Assembly: GCA_003166955.1 (NCBI GenBank)
Contig: PMUI01000098.1
Location: 55,393-119,392 of the forward strand
From: Acidobacterium sp.
Lineage (GTDB): Bacteria > Acidobacteriota > Terriglobia > Terriglobales > Acidobacteriaceae
Length of the DNA stretch: 64,000 nt
Reading direction: 5' to 3'
A program made the translations under genes and the position numbers. Positions 1 through 9,102 of the stretch are shown here, piece after piece; the stretch's first letter is position 1, and every line of letters starts with the position of its first letter. The notes under the pieces are model-generated. The model searched no databases. It was not told the origin of the DNA and saw only the letters and a program-made list of their open reading frames with translations.

Positions 1-1
1 G

Positions 2-889
2 GCGGCGATGGGAGCGTTCCTGAAGGCGGATGCGGCGCTCGATCCGGTAACGCCGGAGGTTGGATTCATTCATCGCCGGCTTGCCGACGCGGACATCTAT
101 TTCGTCGCGAACACAGACAATCGCCGGCACACATTCACGGCGACATTTCGGACGGAAAGAAGCGCTGCGGAGTGGTGGGATCCCTTTAGCGGCAAAATTT
201 CGGGCGCAGGGCGTGGGCCGGCGGTGAAAATGGATTTGGCTCCGTATGAATCGCGGGTGGTGGTCTTCTCGGATCATGCGGCTCCGGCAAATGCAACCAC
301 GACGGCTACAAATTTCGCGCCGATCGATCTTAGCCACGACTGGCAGGTGACATTCGACAAGACCGGTATCCATGAAACGATGCAGACCCTGCATTCATGG
401 GCCGATGACAAGGCCGGAAAATACTACTCCGGGACTGTGACTTACACGCGAACGGTCGACGTTCCGGAGAACGCCGCGCGGGCCGGTTCGGTGTTGCTGG
501 ATTTCGGCGAGGGAAAGCCGGTAGAGCGCGCGAAGCTGAATTTGCCTGGCATGCGGACCTGGTTTGACGCGCCGTTGCGCGATGCTGCGCTCGTTTACGT
601 GAATGGAAAATTCGCGGGACCCGTGTGGCACCCGCCTTTCACCGTCGATGTCGGACCGTTGCTGCATCCCGGTTCGAACGAGCTGAAGATCGTTGTCGCG
701 AATACGGCCATCAATGAACTCGCCGGGCGGGCGCCCGCGGATTATCGATTGCTGTGGCTTCGCTATGGCAAGCGGTTCGCGCCCCAGGATATGGATCATC
801 TTGAGCGGCTACCGTCCGGAATTCTGGGTCCGCTGCGGATGGTGCCGGCACCTGAGCCTTCGTCGTCTGCGGGGAGCCAGTCGCCGTAG
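2..889 (+). CDS. GH106-like alpha-L-rhamnosidase, C-terminal part (truncated by window edge)
   Basis: The frame is open to the left edge, so only the last 296 codons or so are seen. The visible part starts in a beta-sandwich region (FVANT and WWDPFSG motifs, typical of the accessory domains of large rhamnosidases). It ends in a galactose-binding-like domain (SHDWQVTF, then VYVNGKFAG, then NELKIVVANT), as is usual at the C terminus of GH106 and related GH2-fold enzymes. No catalytic residues lie in the visible segment. The neighbours downstream form a complete L-rhamnose catabolic operon, starting 73 bp further on, so cleavage of terminal rhamnose from plant glycans is the likely role. The exact GH family is inferred from the C-terminal architecture and context rather than from active-site residues. 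Confidence 0.7.
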   Translation, partial: AAMGAFLKADAALDPVTPEVGFIHRRLADADIYFVANTDNRRHTFTATFRTERSAAEWWDPFSGKISGAGRGPAVKMDLAPYESRVVVFSDHAAPANATTTATNFAPIDLSHDWQVTFDKTGIHETMQTLHSWADDKAGKYYSGTVTYTRTVDVPENAARAGSVLLDFGEGKPVERAKLNLPGMRTWFDAPLRDAALVYVNGKFAGPVWHPPFTVDVGPLLHPGSNELKIVVANTAINELAGRAPADYRLLWLRYGKRFAPQDMDHLERLPSGILGPLRMVPAPEPSSSAGSQSP

Positions 890-962
890 ATTGCTACCGT
901 TTGTGTTCCGGAGGCAGTTTGATGTCTTCTTATGGTGAGCTTTTGAGACAGGAGAGGCAGAG

Positions 963-2141
963 TTGAGCGAGCATCAGGAGCGCGTGAGCCGTGCGCTGGA
1001 TTCGTTGCGGGTCGAGCTGCCCTCCTGGGGATTTGCCAACACAGGAACGCGCTTCGGGAAATACCTGCAGGCAGAGGCCGCGACGACCATTGAGGAGAAG
1101 TTTGCGGACGCGGCGGAGGTGCACGCTCTGACCGGGGCGACGCCGACACTGGCGCTGCACGTTATGTGGGACTTGCCGGGAGGGCTGCGCGACACGCGGA
1201 AGATTCTGGACCTCGAAGAGGAGCACGGAGTTCGGGCGGGCTCGATCAATCCGAACCTCTTCGAGAGGCAGGAGTACAAATTCGGATCGGTGTGCAATCC
1301 GGATCCGGGAGTGCGCAGGATGGCGCTCGATCATCTGCTGGAGTCGGTGGAGATCGCGAAGGCGCTCCGGTCGCGCGATGTTTCGCTGTGGCTTGCGGAC
1401 GGGTCGAATTATCCGGGCACGCAAAGCATGCGGCGGCGCATTGACTGGATGGCGGAGGCGCTGCGGCAGGTGCATGGAGAGCTGGGCGCGGATCAGCGGT
1501 TGCTGGTGGAGTACAAACCGTTTGAGCCGGCGTTCTATCACACCGATCTGGGCGACTGGGGGATGGCGCTGCTGATGGCGCGGCAAGCGGGCGAGAAGGC
1601 CGTGGTGCTGGTGGATACGGGGCACCATTATGCAGGCCAGAACATCGAGCAGATTGTGGTGTGGCTGCTGCGCGAAAAGCGGCTGGGCGGGTTCCATTTC
1701 AACGATCGGCGCTATGCGGACGACGATCTGACGCTGGGCTCCATCGATCCGTATCAGATTTTCAGAATCTTTCACGAACTGCTTTCCGACAGCGAGGCGC
1801 TGGCGACGACGGCGTTCATGATCGACCAAAGCCATAATCTGAAGGGCAAGATGGAAGCGATGGTGCAGACGGTTTGCACCGCGCAGGAGATTTTCACGAA
1901 GGCGGCGCTGGTGGATCGCGAGCGCCTGGCGGCGTTGCAGGATGAATGCCGGCTGGTGGAGGCGGAAGAATGCCTGCGCCAGGGTTTCTGGTTTGACGTA
2001 CGGCCGCTGGTGCGGGAGTGGCGCGTTGCACGTGGCTTGCCGGAAGATCCGCTTGCGGCTCTGCGCGCAGGCGGGTACGTGGAGCGCATCCGCAGCGAGC
2101 GCGGGGCGCGGAATGCTCAATCGGTTTCGAGTTATGCCTGA
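963..2141 (+). CDS. rhaI: L-rhamnose isomerase (RhaI / Pseudomonas-type sugar isomerase)
   Basis: A 392-residue TIM-barrel sugar isomerase converting L-rhamnose to L-rhamnulose in the cytoplasm. The start is TTG with AGGAG (950-954) eight bases upstream. Metal-ligand type motifs are present: VEYKPFEP (Glu), VDTGHH with Asp218, His221 and His222, and FHFNDRRYADDD with His245 and Asp248. This is the RhaI type found with fused RhaD proteins, not the enterobacterial RhaA type. It sits between a rhamnosidase end and the fused RhaD, with the rhamnulokinase and RhaT following, which fixes the substrate better than sequence alone. A related ketose isomerase of the same fold remains possible but is unlikely here. 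Confidence 0.88.
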   Translation: MSEHQERVSRALDSLRVELPSWGFANTGTRFGKYLQAEAATTIEEKFADAAEVHALTGATPTLALHVMWDLPGGLRDTRKILDLEEEHGVRAGSINPNLFERQEYKFGSVCNPDPGVRRMALDHLLESVEIAKALRSRDVSLWLADGSNYPGTQSMRRRIDWMAEALRQVHGELGADQRLLVEYKPFEPAFYHTDLGDWGMALLMARQAGEKAVVLVDTGHHYAGQNIEQIVVWLLREKRLGGFHFNDRRYADDDLTLGSIDPYQIFRIFHELLSDSEALATTAFMIDQSHNLKGKMEAMVQTVCTAQEIFTKAALVDRERLAALQDECRLVEAEECLRQGFWFDVRPLVREWRVARGLPEDPLAALRAGGYVERIRSERGARNAQSVSSYA

Positions 2142-2165
2142 ATCAACCATGGGGACGGTGAACGA

Positions 2166-4373
2166 ATGAAGACACTGACTGCGCTGCGCTATCTCGAGGA
2201 TTTGTGGGATGAAAAGAGGGCCGCAACGCTGGACGAGCCCGAGCTGTTGGGCTACCGGTCGAATCTGCTGGGAACCGATCTGCGCATCACTAATTTCGCC
2301 GGCGGAAACACGAGCTCCAAGGTGGTGCAGGCCGATCCGCTGACCGGAGAAAAGACGGACGTGCTGTGGGTGAAGGGAAGCGGGGGCGATCTGGGGAGCA
2401 TCAAGCGCGCGGGTTTTGCCACGCTCTACCTCGACAAGCTGCTGGCGATCGAGTCGCAGTATCGAGGCGTGGCCGAGGAAGATGCGGTCGTGGATTTGTA
2501 TCCGCTGTGCACGTTCGGAGTGAACCCGACGGTCGCGTCGATCGATACGCCGCTGCATGGGTTCCTGCCTTTCCGGCATGTGGATCATCTGCATCCGGAC
2601 TGGGCAATCGCGATGGCGGCCGCGGCGAACGGCAAAGAGAAGATGGAGGAGTTCAATCGGGAACTTGAGCACTCGCTGGTGTGGGTGCCGTGGCAGCGTC
2701 CGGGGTTTGAGCTGGCGATGATGATGCGGCGGGCGGCACGGGAGAATCCGGGCTGCGACGGCATTGTGCTGGGCGGGCACGGGCTGTTCACGTGGGGCGA
2801 GACACAGCGGGAATGCTATGCGAATACGCTGACGATGATCGACAATCTGGGGCAATTCGTGCAGGAGCACGTGGAGCGCAAGGGCGCGGCGATTTTCGGC
2901 GGAGCGGCGATGGCGGTGCGGGAAGACCGCAGGGACGTGGCGCTGGAGCTGCTGCCGTTTGTGCGCGGGCGCGTTTCGCAGCAGAAGCGGATGATCGGCA
3001 GCTGGTCGGACGGCGAGGATGTGTTGCGCTTCGTGAACTCGAAGGATGGCGCGGCGCTCGCGCATCTGGGCACGAGCTGCCCGGATCACTTCATCCGGAC
3101 GAAGATTCGGCCGATGTTCGTTCCGGCCGCGCAGGCAGACGATGTTGCGACTCTGCAGAAAAAGGTCGAAGCGGCGCTGGAGACGTATCGCGCGGAGTAC
3201 GCGGCGTATTACCAGAAGCATCGCGAGACGTCGTCACCGGCGATACGCGATCCGAACCCGACAGTGGTGCTGATTCCTGGGATCGGTATGTTCTCGTTTG
3301 GCAAGGCCAGGAGCGAGTCGAGGGTGGTGGGCGAGTTCTACACGAATGCGATTCACGTGATGCAGGGAGCGAGTGCGCTGGCGGGCAAGACGGCGGTGAA
3401 GGACGTGCCGCAGGCGGGAGCCGCAGCGCCGTGCGAGGCATTCGAAGTCTACACGAATTATGTGGCGCTGCCCGCGCTGGAGGCGTTCCGGATCGAGTAC
3501 TGGCTGCTGGAGGACGCGAAGATTCGGCGGCAACCGGCGGAGAAGGAACTGAGCCGGAGGATTGCGCTGATTGTGGGCGGGGCAAGCGGGATCGGGCGCG
3601 CGACCGCGCTGCTGGCAGCGGAACGCGGAGCGCAGGTCATGATCGCGGATCGCGATGCGGCTGGGGCAGAAGCGGTAGCGCAGGAGGCGCAGAAGACGGC
3701 AGGCAAAGAAGCGATTGCTGCGACTGCCGTGGATATTCGCGACCGCGGCTCGATTGCGGCGGCGCTGCGCGACACGGTGGCGCACTTCGGTGGCCTCGAC
3801 ATTCTCATCAACACGGCGGCGATCTTTCCTTCGTCGCCGCAGGGGACGATCAGCGATGCGATGTGGTCGACGACGCTCGATCTGAATGTGACCGCGAATT
3901 ATCTGCTGGCGGAGGAAGCTGCGAAGATTTTCGCTGCCGAGCAGATTGGCGGGAGCATTGTTCTGACGAGCTCGGCGAACGCGGTGGTCCCCAAGCGCGG
4001 CAGCGAAGCGTACGACGTGAGCAAGGCGGCGCTGAGTCATCTGGTGCGGGAGCTGGCTGTCTCGCTGGCGCCGGGCGTGCGCGTGAACGGCATCAGCCCA
4101 GCGACGGTGGTGAAGGGGTCGACGATGTTTCCGCGCGACCGCGTGATCGCGTCGCTGAACAAGTATGGAACTGCGTTCGACGCGGCGGCGACGGACGATC
4201 AGCTGCGCGACCTGCTCGCGGGGTTCTATGCAAAACGCACGCTGACGCATCAGCCGATTACGCCGGAGGAGTGCGCGCAGGCGATTCTGTTTCTCGCCGG
4301 ACCGCATACGCGCTGCACAACGGGACATCTGATTCCGGTGGATGGCGGCCTGCCCGAGGCATTCTTACGGTGA
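2166..4373 (+). CDS. rhaD: Bifunctional rhamnulose-1-phosphate aldolase / short-chain dehydrogenase
   Basis: A 735-residue fusion. Residues 1 to about 440 are a class II aldolase: NFAGGNTSSK (from about 43), the HVDHLHPD metal site (138-145) and GGHGLFTW (203-209). Residues about 460-735 are a Rossmann SDR with GGASGIG (471-477), LTSSAN for the catalytic Ser, and YDVSK with Tyr616 and Lys620. The aldolase would split rhamnulose-1-phosphate into dihydroxyacetone phosphate and L-lactaldehyde, and the SDR half is thought to act on lactaldehyde. The usual NNAG of SDRs reads NTAA. The stop overlaps the start of the kinase gene (GTGA at 4370-4373), implying translational coupling. Confidence 0.93.
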   Translation: MKTLTALRYLEDLWDEKRAATLDEPELLGYRSNLLGTDLRITNFAGGNTSSKVVQADPLTGEKTDVLWVKGSGGDLGSIKRAGFATLYLDKLLAIESQYRGVAEEDAVVDLYPLCTFGVNPTVASIDTPLHGFLPFRHVDHLHPDWAIAMAAAANGKEKMEEFNRELEHSLVWVPWQRPGFELAMMMRRAARENPGCDGIVLGGHGLFTWGETQRECYANTLTMIDNLGQFVQEHVERKGAAIFGGAAMAVREDRRDVALELLPFVRGRVSQQKRMIGSWSDGEDVLRFVNSKDGAALAHLGTSCPDHFIRTKIRPMFVPAAQADDVATLQKKVEAALETYRAEYAAYYQKHRETSSPAIRDPNPTVVLIPGIGMFSFGKARSESRVVGEFYTNAIHVMQGASALAGKTAVKDVPQAGAAAPCEAFEVYTNYVALPALEAFRIEYWLLEDAKIRRQPAEKELSRRIALIVGGASGIGRATALLAAERGAQVMIADRDAAGAEAVAQEAQKTAGKEAIAATAVDIRDRGSIAAALRDTVAHFGGLDILINTAAIFPSSPQGTISDAMWSTTLDLNVTANYLLAEEAAKIFAAEQIGGSIVLTSSANAVVPKRGSEAYDVSKAALSHLVRELAVSLAPGVRVNGISPATVVKGSTMFPRDRVIASLNKYGTAFDAAATDDQLRDLLAGFYAKRTLTHQPITPEECAQAILFLAGPHTRCTTGHLIPVDGGLPEAFLR

Positions 4374-5800
4374 GCGAGGGGCCGGCGCTAGCCGCGATCG
4401 ACCTGGGCGCGGAGAGCTGCCGAGTTTCCCTGTTGCAATGGCGGAACGATGAGCCGCACATCTCGATGGTGCGGCGCTTCGAGAATGGCCCGCGGGATCA
4501 CGGAACCAGAGGGTGGCGCTGGGACCTGGAGCGCATCTGTGCGGAACTGGAAGCGGGGCTTCGGTCGTGCGCAGAGCTTGCGCCGGAAGGCATTGCGAGC
4601 ATCGGCGTAACGGGATGGGCGGTCGACTACATGCGGCTCGATGAGAGCGGCAATCCGCTGGCGCCTCCGTTCTGCTATCGCGACGAGCGGACGCAGTCGG
4701 CGATGGAGGCGGTGCACGACCTTGTTCCCGCCGCAACGCTGTACGCGCGTACCGGCGTGCAGATTCAGCCCATCAACACGATCTATCAGCTCTATGCGGA
4801 TCGGCGGAGCGGGATTCCGGATTCGGCGCCGTGGGTGAATCTGCCGGAGTACATTCTGCACTGGCTGGGTGCGCCACGAGTCGCGGAGTACACGAACGCC
4901 ACGCACACGGGGTTGATCGACGCAGAGACGCGGGGCTGGTCGGTGGAGATATTTTCGGCGGTGGGGTTGGATCGCGGAGCCGCGCCGGAGATTGTTGCGC
5001 CGGGAACGGCGCTGGGGCCGCCGCGGGACGATCTGCGGCGCCTGCCGGCGTTCGCGAAGACGCAGCTGATCGCGCCGGCGTGTCATGACACGGCCTCGGC
5101 GATTGCGGGAATTCCGGAGCGTCCGGGCAAATGGGCGTACATCAGCTCCGGCACGTGGTCGCTGGTGGGGACGGTTTTAGATCGCAGCGTGCGAACACCG
5201 GACGCGTTTGCGCGGGGATTCACGAATCTCGGCGCGGCAGATGGTGGAAATCTGTTCCATCGCGGCATTCCGGGGATGTGGCTGCTGCGGCAATGTATGA
5301 GTCTCTGGGATCGGGATCGCGCGTGGGGAGTGACGGAGCTGATCGCCGAAGCGCGGCGGCTGCCCGCGCCGGAGGATTTGCTGGACCTCGATGATCCAGC
5401 GCTGCTGCCACCCGGCGATATGATGGCGCGCATTAACGAACAGATGAAGCGGCTCGGTCTGCGGCCGTTGCCCGAGGGATGCGATGCTGCTCCGCAGTAC
5501 GCGAACCTGATCTTTCACAGTCTGGCAGCGCGCTATGGATCGCTGCTGAGAGACATCGAGCAGATGACGGAGAGGCGGCCGCATCACATCTGCGTGGTCG
5601 GCGGGGGCAGCCAGAATGAGTATTTGAACATGCTGACCGCCAGGGCGACGGGGTTGCCGGTGCAGCGCTGCTCGATCGAAAGCTCCACGCTTGGGAATTT
5701 CGCCCTACAATGGGCGCGGATCGAGCAGTCCTCAGGCTCGCTCTCGCCTCAGTCGATTGCGGACAAAGTGTCCGCGCTCGCCGGTGTGTTGGTTGCATAA
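4370..5800 (+). CDS. rhaB: Rhamnulokinase (FGGY family)
   Basis: A 476-residue FGGY carbohydrate kinase that phosphorylates L-rhamnulose on O1 using ATP. The frame is open far upstream, but the true start is the GTG overlapping the RhaD stop (GTGA), because the family N terminus (AAIDLGAESCRV phosphate-1 loop) begins just after it. Further family motifs are GVTGWAVDY, FCYRDERT, SSGTWSLVG in the middle and CVVGGGSQNEYLN for the adenosine-binding region. It is the third enzyme of the rhamnose operon. Confidence 0.93.
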   Translation: MSEGPALAAIDLGAESCRVSLLQWRNDEPHISMVRRFENGPRDHGTRGWRWDLERICAELEAGLRSCAELAPEGIASIGVTGWAVDYMRLDESGNPLAPPFCYRDERTQSAMEAVHDLVPAATLYARTGVQIQPINTIYQLYADRRSGIPDSAPWVNLPEYILHWLGAPRVAEYTNATHTGLIDAETRGWSVEIFSAVGLDRGAAPEIVAPGTALGPPRDDLRRLPAFAKTQLIAPACHDTASAIAGIPERPGKWAYISSGTWSLVGTVLDRSVRTPDAFARGFTNLGAADGGNLFHRGIPGMWLLRQCMSLWDRDRAWGVTELIAEARRLPAPEDLLDLDDPALLPPGDMMARINEQMKRLGLRPLPEGCDAAPQYANLIFHSLAARYGSLLRDIEQMTERRPHHICVVGGGSQNEYLNMLTARATGLPVQRCSIESSTLGNFALQWARIEQSSGSLSPQSIADKVSALAGVLVA

Positions 5801-5827
5801 ATCGCGCGAGCGCCGAAAGGAACAGGA

Positions 5828-6862
5828 ATGACCTCTGCCATTCTTGGCGGGATCGGCTGGCATATGGTCGGCGCTGCCTCGGCCGCGTCGTTCTATGCGC
5901 CTATCGAGAAGGTAAGGAAGTGGTCGTGGGAGACGACGTGGGCCGTCGCCGGCGTTTTCTCATGGGTGCTGCTGCCGACGATGGTGAGCATGATCCTGCT
6001 TCCGGATTTTCACGGATTTTATGCCGGGATTCCGGCGGGCGTTTTGACGAGGACGTTTCTGTTCGGCTGCATGTGGGGCGTCGGGAATGTGAACTACGGG
6101 CTGACCATGCGCTATCTGGGGATGTCGCTGGGGATCGGCGTGGCGATTGGCGTGACGCTGGTGGTGGGAACGCTGGTGCCGCCGATCATGCATGGACAGG
6201 TGGGCTATTTGTTCAGCAGCCGCAGCGGGCTCTTTACGCTGTCGGGCATCGGGCTGGCGCTTGTCGGGATCGCTATCGTCTCGTGGGCCGGTCACCAGAA
6301 GGAACAACGGCTTGGCGTGCGCGCCGAGGAATTCAACCTCACGAACGGGCTGATGCTCGCAGTGGTGTGCGGGATCTTCTCGTCCGGGATGTCGTTCGCC
6401 ATCGATGCAGCGAGACCGATTGCCGCGGCTGCGCAGCAGGTGGGCGTGAAACCGCTGTACGCAGCGCTGCCGAGCTACGTGATCATCATGGGCGGCGGCG
6501 CGCTGGTGAACTTTGCTTACTGCTTTACGCGGCTGGCGTATCGGAAGGATCTTTCGGTGCGAGCGGACTGGTCGCAGACGGGGCGGACGCTGCTCGTGAA
6601 CACCTGCATGGCGGCCTCGGGCGGCATCATGTGGTATCTGCAGTTTTTCTTCTACGCGTGGGGCGCAGCGAATATTCCCGTACATCTGAGCTTCGTGAAC
6701 TGGATGCTGCACATGAGCGGGTATGTGCTGTTCGGCGGCATCGTGGGCCTTGCGCTCGGTGAGTGGCGCGGTGCTTCGGGCCGGCCCGTGCAGCTGCTGT
6801 GGAGCGGGATGGTGGTGATCATTGCGGCGGCGAACCTGGTTGGATTGGGGATGGCGACCTGA
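5828..6862 (+). CDS. rhaT: L-rhamnose/proton symporter RhaT
   Basis: A 344-residue inner-membrane protein with about ten hydrophobic segments in the DMT-like RhaT arrangement. It begins with AILGGIGWHMVGAASAASFYAP and has WGVGNVNYGLTMRYLGMS in the middle. The start is supported by AAAGGAACAGGA just upstream. It lies 27 bp after the rhamnulokinase gene on the same strand and is the probable last gene of the rhamnose operon. It would import L-rhamnose released by the upstream glycosidase. No regulator of the AraC or DeoR kind is present in the visible part of the operon. Confidence 0.92.
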   Translation: MTSAILGGIGWHMVGAASAASFYAPIEKVRKWSWETTWAVAGVFSWVLLPTMVSMILLPDFHGFYAGIPAGVLTRTFLFGCMWGVGNVNYGLTMRYLGMSLGIGVAIGVTLVVGTLVPPIMHGQVGYLFSSRSGLFTLSGIGLALVGIAIVSWAGHQKEQRLGVRAEEFNLTNGLMLAVVCGIFSSGMSFAIDAARPIAAAAQQVGVKPLYAALPSYVIIMGGGALVNFAYCFTRLAYRKDLSVRADWSQTGRTLLVNTCMAASGGIMWYLQFFFYAWGAANIPVHLSFVNWMLHMSGYVLFGGIVGLALGEWRGASGRPVQLLWSGMVVIIAAANLVGLGMAT

Positions 6863-6972
6863 GTCCCTGAAGCTTGCGATGGAGCGCGCAGTTTGGCCAG
6901 GAGACGCCTGAGCGTTTTCTGCATCTGAATATTGGCTGCCATTCATCCTCTTCTCAGTGAGAGCCAATCTTC

Positions 6973-9093
6973 ATGCGTCGAACTTTGTTGCCAGGAAAAC
7001 CTTATCCGCTGGGGGCCACGCCCACTCCGATTGGAACGAACTTTTCACTTTTTTCTGAAAACGCCACCTGCGTCTCGGTGTGCTTTTTTGATGAGTCCGG
7101 TAAGCAGATCGACTTCGTCGCTCTCCGGGAGCGGACGGCCTTTGTCTGGCATGGGCTGATCCGCGACATCAAGCCAGGACAGCGTTACGGCTATCGGGTG
7201 GAAGGGCCGTGGGAGCCGGAGAAGGGGCTGCGTTTTAACTCGAACAAGCTGCTGGTGGACCCGTACGCCAAGGCGCTGACGGGCGACGTCAGCTGGAAGG
7301 CGCCGATCTTTCCCTACGATGTTACGAGCGGCGATGACTTGAAGCGGAACGACGAGGACTCCGCGGATGGCGTGCCGAAGTCAATCGTCATCGATGAGTA
7401 TTTCGACTGGGAGGGCGATTGCCCGCCGGAAATTCCGCTGTCGGACTCCATCATTTATGAGGTTCACGTCCGCGGCTTCTCGAAGCTGAACGAAGCGGTG
7501 CCCGAAAATTTGCGCGGCACCTACGCGGGACTGGCTTGCGAATCGAGCATCGCGTATCTGAAGAAGCTAGGCATTACCGCGGTTGAGCTGCTGCCGGTAC
7601 ACCACTTCATCGACGAGGGCCACCTGGTGGATCGCGGGCTGCGCGATTACTGGGGCTACAACACACTGAGCTTCTTTGCGCCGATGTCGCGTTACAGCTC
7701 GTCGGGCGACGAGGGGCAGCAGGTGGTCGAGTTCAAGCAGATGGTGAAGACGCTGCACAAGGCGGGGATCGAGGTAATCCTCGACGTGGTCTACAACCAC
7801 ACCTGCGAAGGCAACGAACTGGGGCCGATGCTGTCGATGAAGGGGATCGACAACACCACGTATTACCGGCTGGTAGCGGATGCGCCGCGCCACTACATGG
7901 ACTACACCGGCACGGGCAACACGCTGAACCTGATGCTACCGCAGGTGCTGAAGCTGGTGATGGATTCGCTGCGGTACTGGGTGACGGAGATGCACGTTGA
8001 CGGCTTCCGTTTCGATCTGGCGAGCACGCTGGCGCGTGAGTTGCATGCGGTGTCAAAGCTGTCGAGCTTCTTCGACACGATCCATCAGGACCCGACCATC
8101 ACCGATGTGAAGCTGATCGCTGAGCCCTGGGATGTGGGCGACGGCGGCTATCAGGTCGGAAATTTTCCGGTGCTGTGGGCAGAGTGGAACGGCAAGTACC
8201 GCGATACGGTGCGGCGTTTCTGGAAGGGGGACAGCGGCCTTCTGTCGGATTTTGCTTATCGGCTGACGGGCTCATCGGACTTGTACGAGATGGATGGGCG
8301 GCGGCCCTATGCGTCGATCAACTTCGTCACCGCGCATGACGGCTTCACGCTGTGCGATCTGGTGAGCTACAACCAAAAACACAACGAGGCCAACGGAGAC
8401 AACAACACCGACGGGACCAATAACAACGACTCGTGGAACATGGGCGCGGAAGGGCCGACGGACGATCCGGCGATCAACGATCTGCGCGAGCGGCAGATGC
8501 GCAATTTTCTGGCGACGCTGATTCTTTCGCAGGGTGTGCCGATGATTTGCGGCGGCGATGAGTTCGCGCGCTCGCAAAACGGCAATAACAACGGCTACTG
8601 CCAGGACAGCGAGCTGACCTGGTTCGATTGGAAGCTGACCCCGTCGCGCGAACGGCTGCTGGAATTCACGGCGAGGCTGATCCATCTGCGGCGCAACCAT
8701 CCGAACCTGCGGCGGAGAAAGTTTTTTCAGGATCGCGTGATTCGCGGGTCGGTGGTGCGTGACATCGCGTGGTACAACACCGACGGCGGCGAGCTGGGTG
8801 AGGAGGCCTGGACGACGGACTGGAATCGCTCGCTGGCGCTGATGCTGAACGGAAAAACGCTGGCCATCACCGATGAGGACGGTTGTCCGATCGTCGATGA
8901 CTGCTTCCTGATCCTGGTGAACGCGGCGGCTGAGGGAGTCGAGTTCAAGCTGCCCGAAGCCCCGGCTGGTTCCCCCTGGAGACAGGTGCTGAACACGGAG
9001 AACATCGACGATCCGTTCGCCGCGGAGGAGATTGGCGAGAAGGTGATCCTCGGGGGAAGGGCGCTGCGAGTGTTCAGCGACGGGCCGCAGTGA
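6973..9093 (+). CDS. glgX: Glycogen debranching enzyme GlgX (GH13 isoamylase type)
   Basis: A 706-residue GH13 enzyme hydrolysing alpha-1,6 branches of glycogen limit dextrin. It has an N-terminal CBM48 domain (LPGKPYPLGATPTPIGTNF onward), then the (beta/alpha)8 barrel. Motifs seen: VVYNHT (His276), DGFRFD with the nucleophile Asp348, AEPWD with the acid/base Glu384, and TAHDGF with Asp456. The length matches the family. It follows rhaT by 110 bp on the same strand with no clear terminator between. It converges with the GH3 gene, whose stop lies only 9 bp away. Function in reserve glycogen use fits the TreZ/GH15 genes elsewhere in the window. Confidence 0.95.
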   Translation: MRRTLLPGKPYPLGATPTPIGTNFSLFSENATCVSVCFFDESGKQIDFVALRERTAFVWHGLIRDIKPGQRYGYRVEGPWEPEKGLRFNSNKLLVDPYAKALTGDVSWKAPIFPYDVTSGDDLKRNDEDSADGVPKSIVIDEYFDWEGDCPPEIPLSDSIIYEVHVRGFSKLNEAVPENLRGTYAGLACESSIAYLKKLGITAVELLPVHHFIDEGHLVDRGLRDYWGYNTLSFFAPMSRYSSSGDEGQQVVEFKQMVKTLHKAGIEVILDVVYNHTCEGNELGPMLSMKGIDNTTYYRLVADAPRHYMDYTGTGNTLNLMLPQVLKLVMDSLRYWVTEMHVDGFRFDLASTLARELHAVSKLSSFFDTIHQDPTITDVKLIAEPWDVGDGGYQVGNFPVLWAEWNGKYRDTVRRFWKGDSGLLSDFAYRLTGSSDLYEMDGRRPYASINFVTAHDGFTLCDLVSYNQKHNEANGDNNTDGTNNNDSWNMGAEGPTDDPAINDLRERQMRNFLATLILSQGVPMICGGDEFARSQNGNNNGYCQDSELTWFDWKLTPSRERLLEFTARLIHLRRNHPNLRRRKFFQDRVIRGSVVRDIAWYNTDGGELGEEAWTTDWNRSLALMLNGKTLAITDEDGCPIVDDCFLILVNAAAEGVEFKLPEAPAGSPWRQVLNTENIDDPFAAEEIGEKVILGGRALRVFSDGPQ

Positions 9094-9102
9094 GCCTGCG
9101 CG

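Noticed and set aside
930..3221. Minus-strand open frame opposite the rhamnose isomerase and aldolase genes
   Set aside because: Arg/His/Leu-rich text without motifs, which is the usual shadow of high-GC coding DNA.
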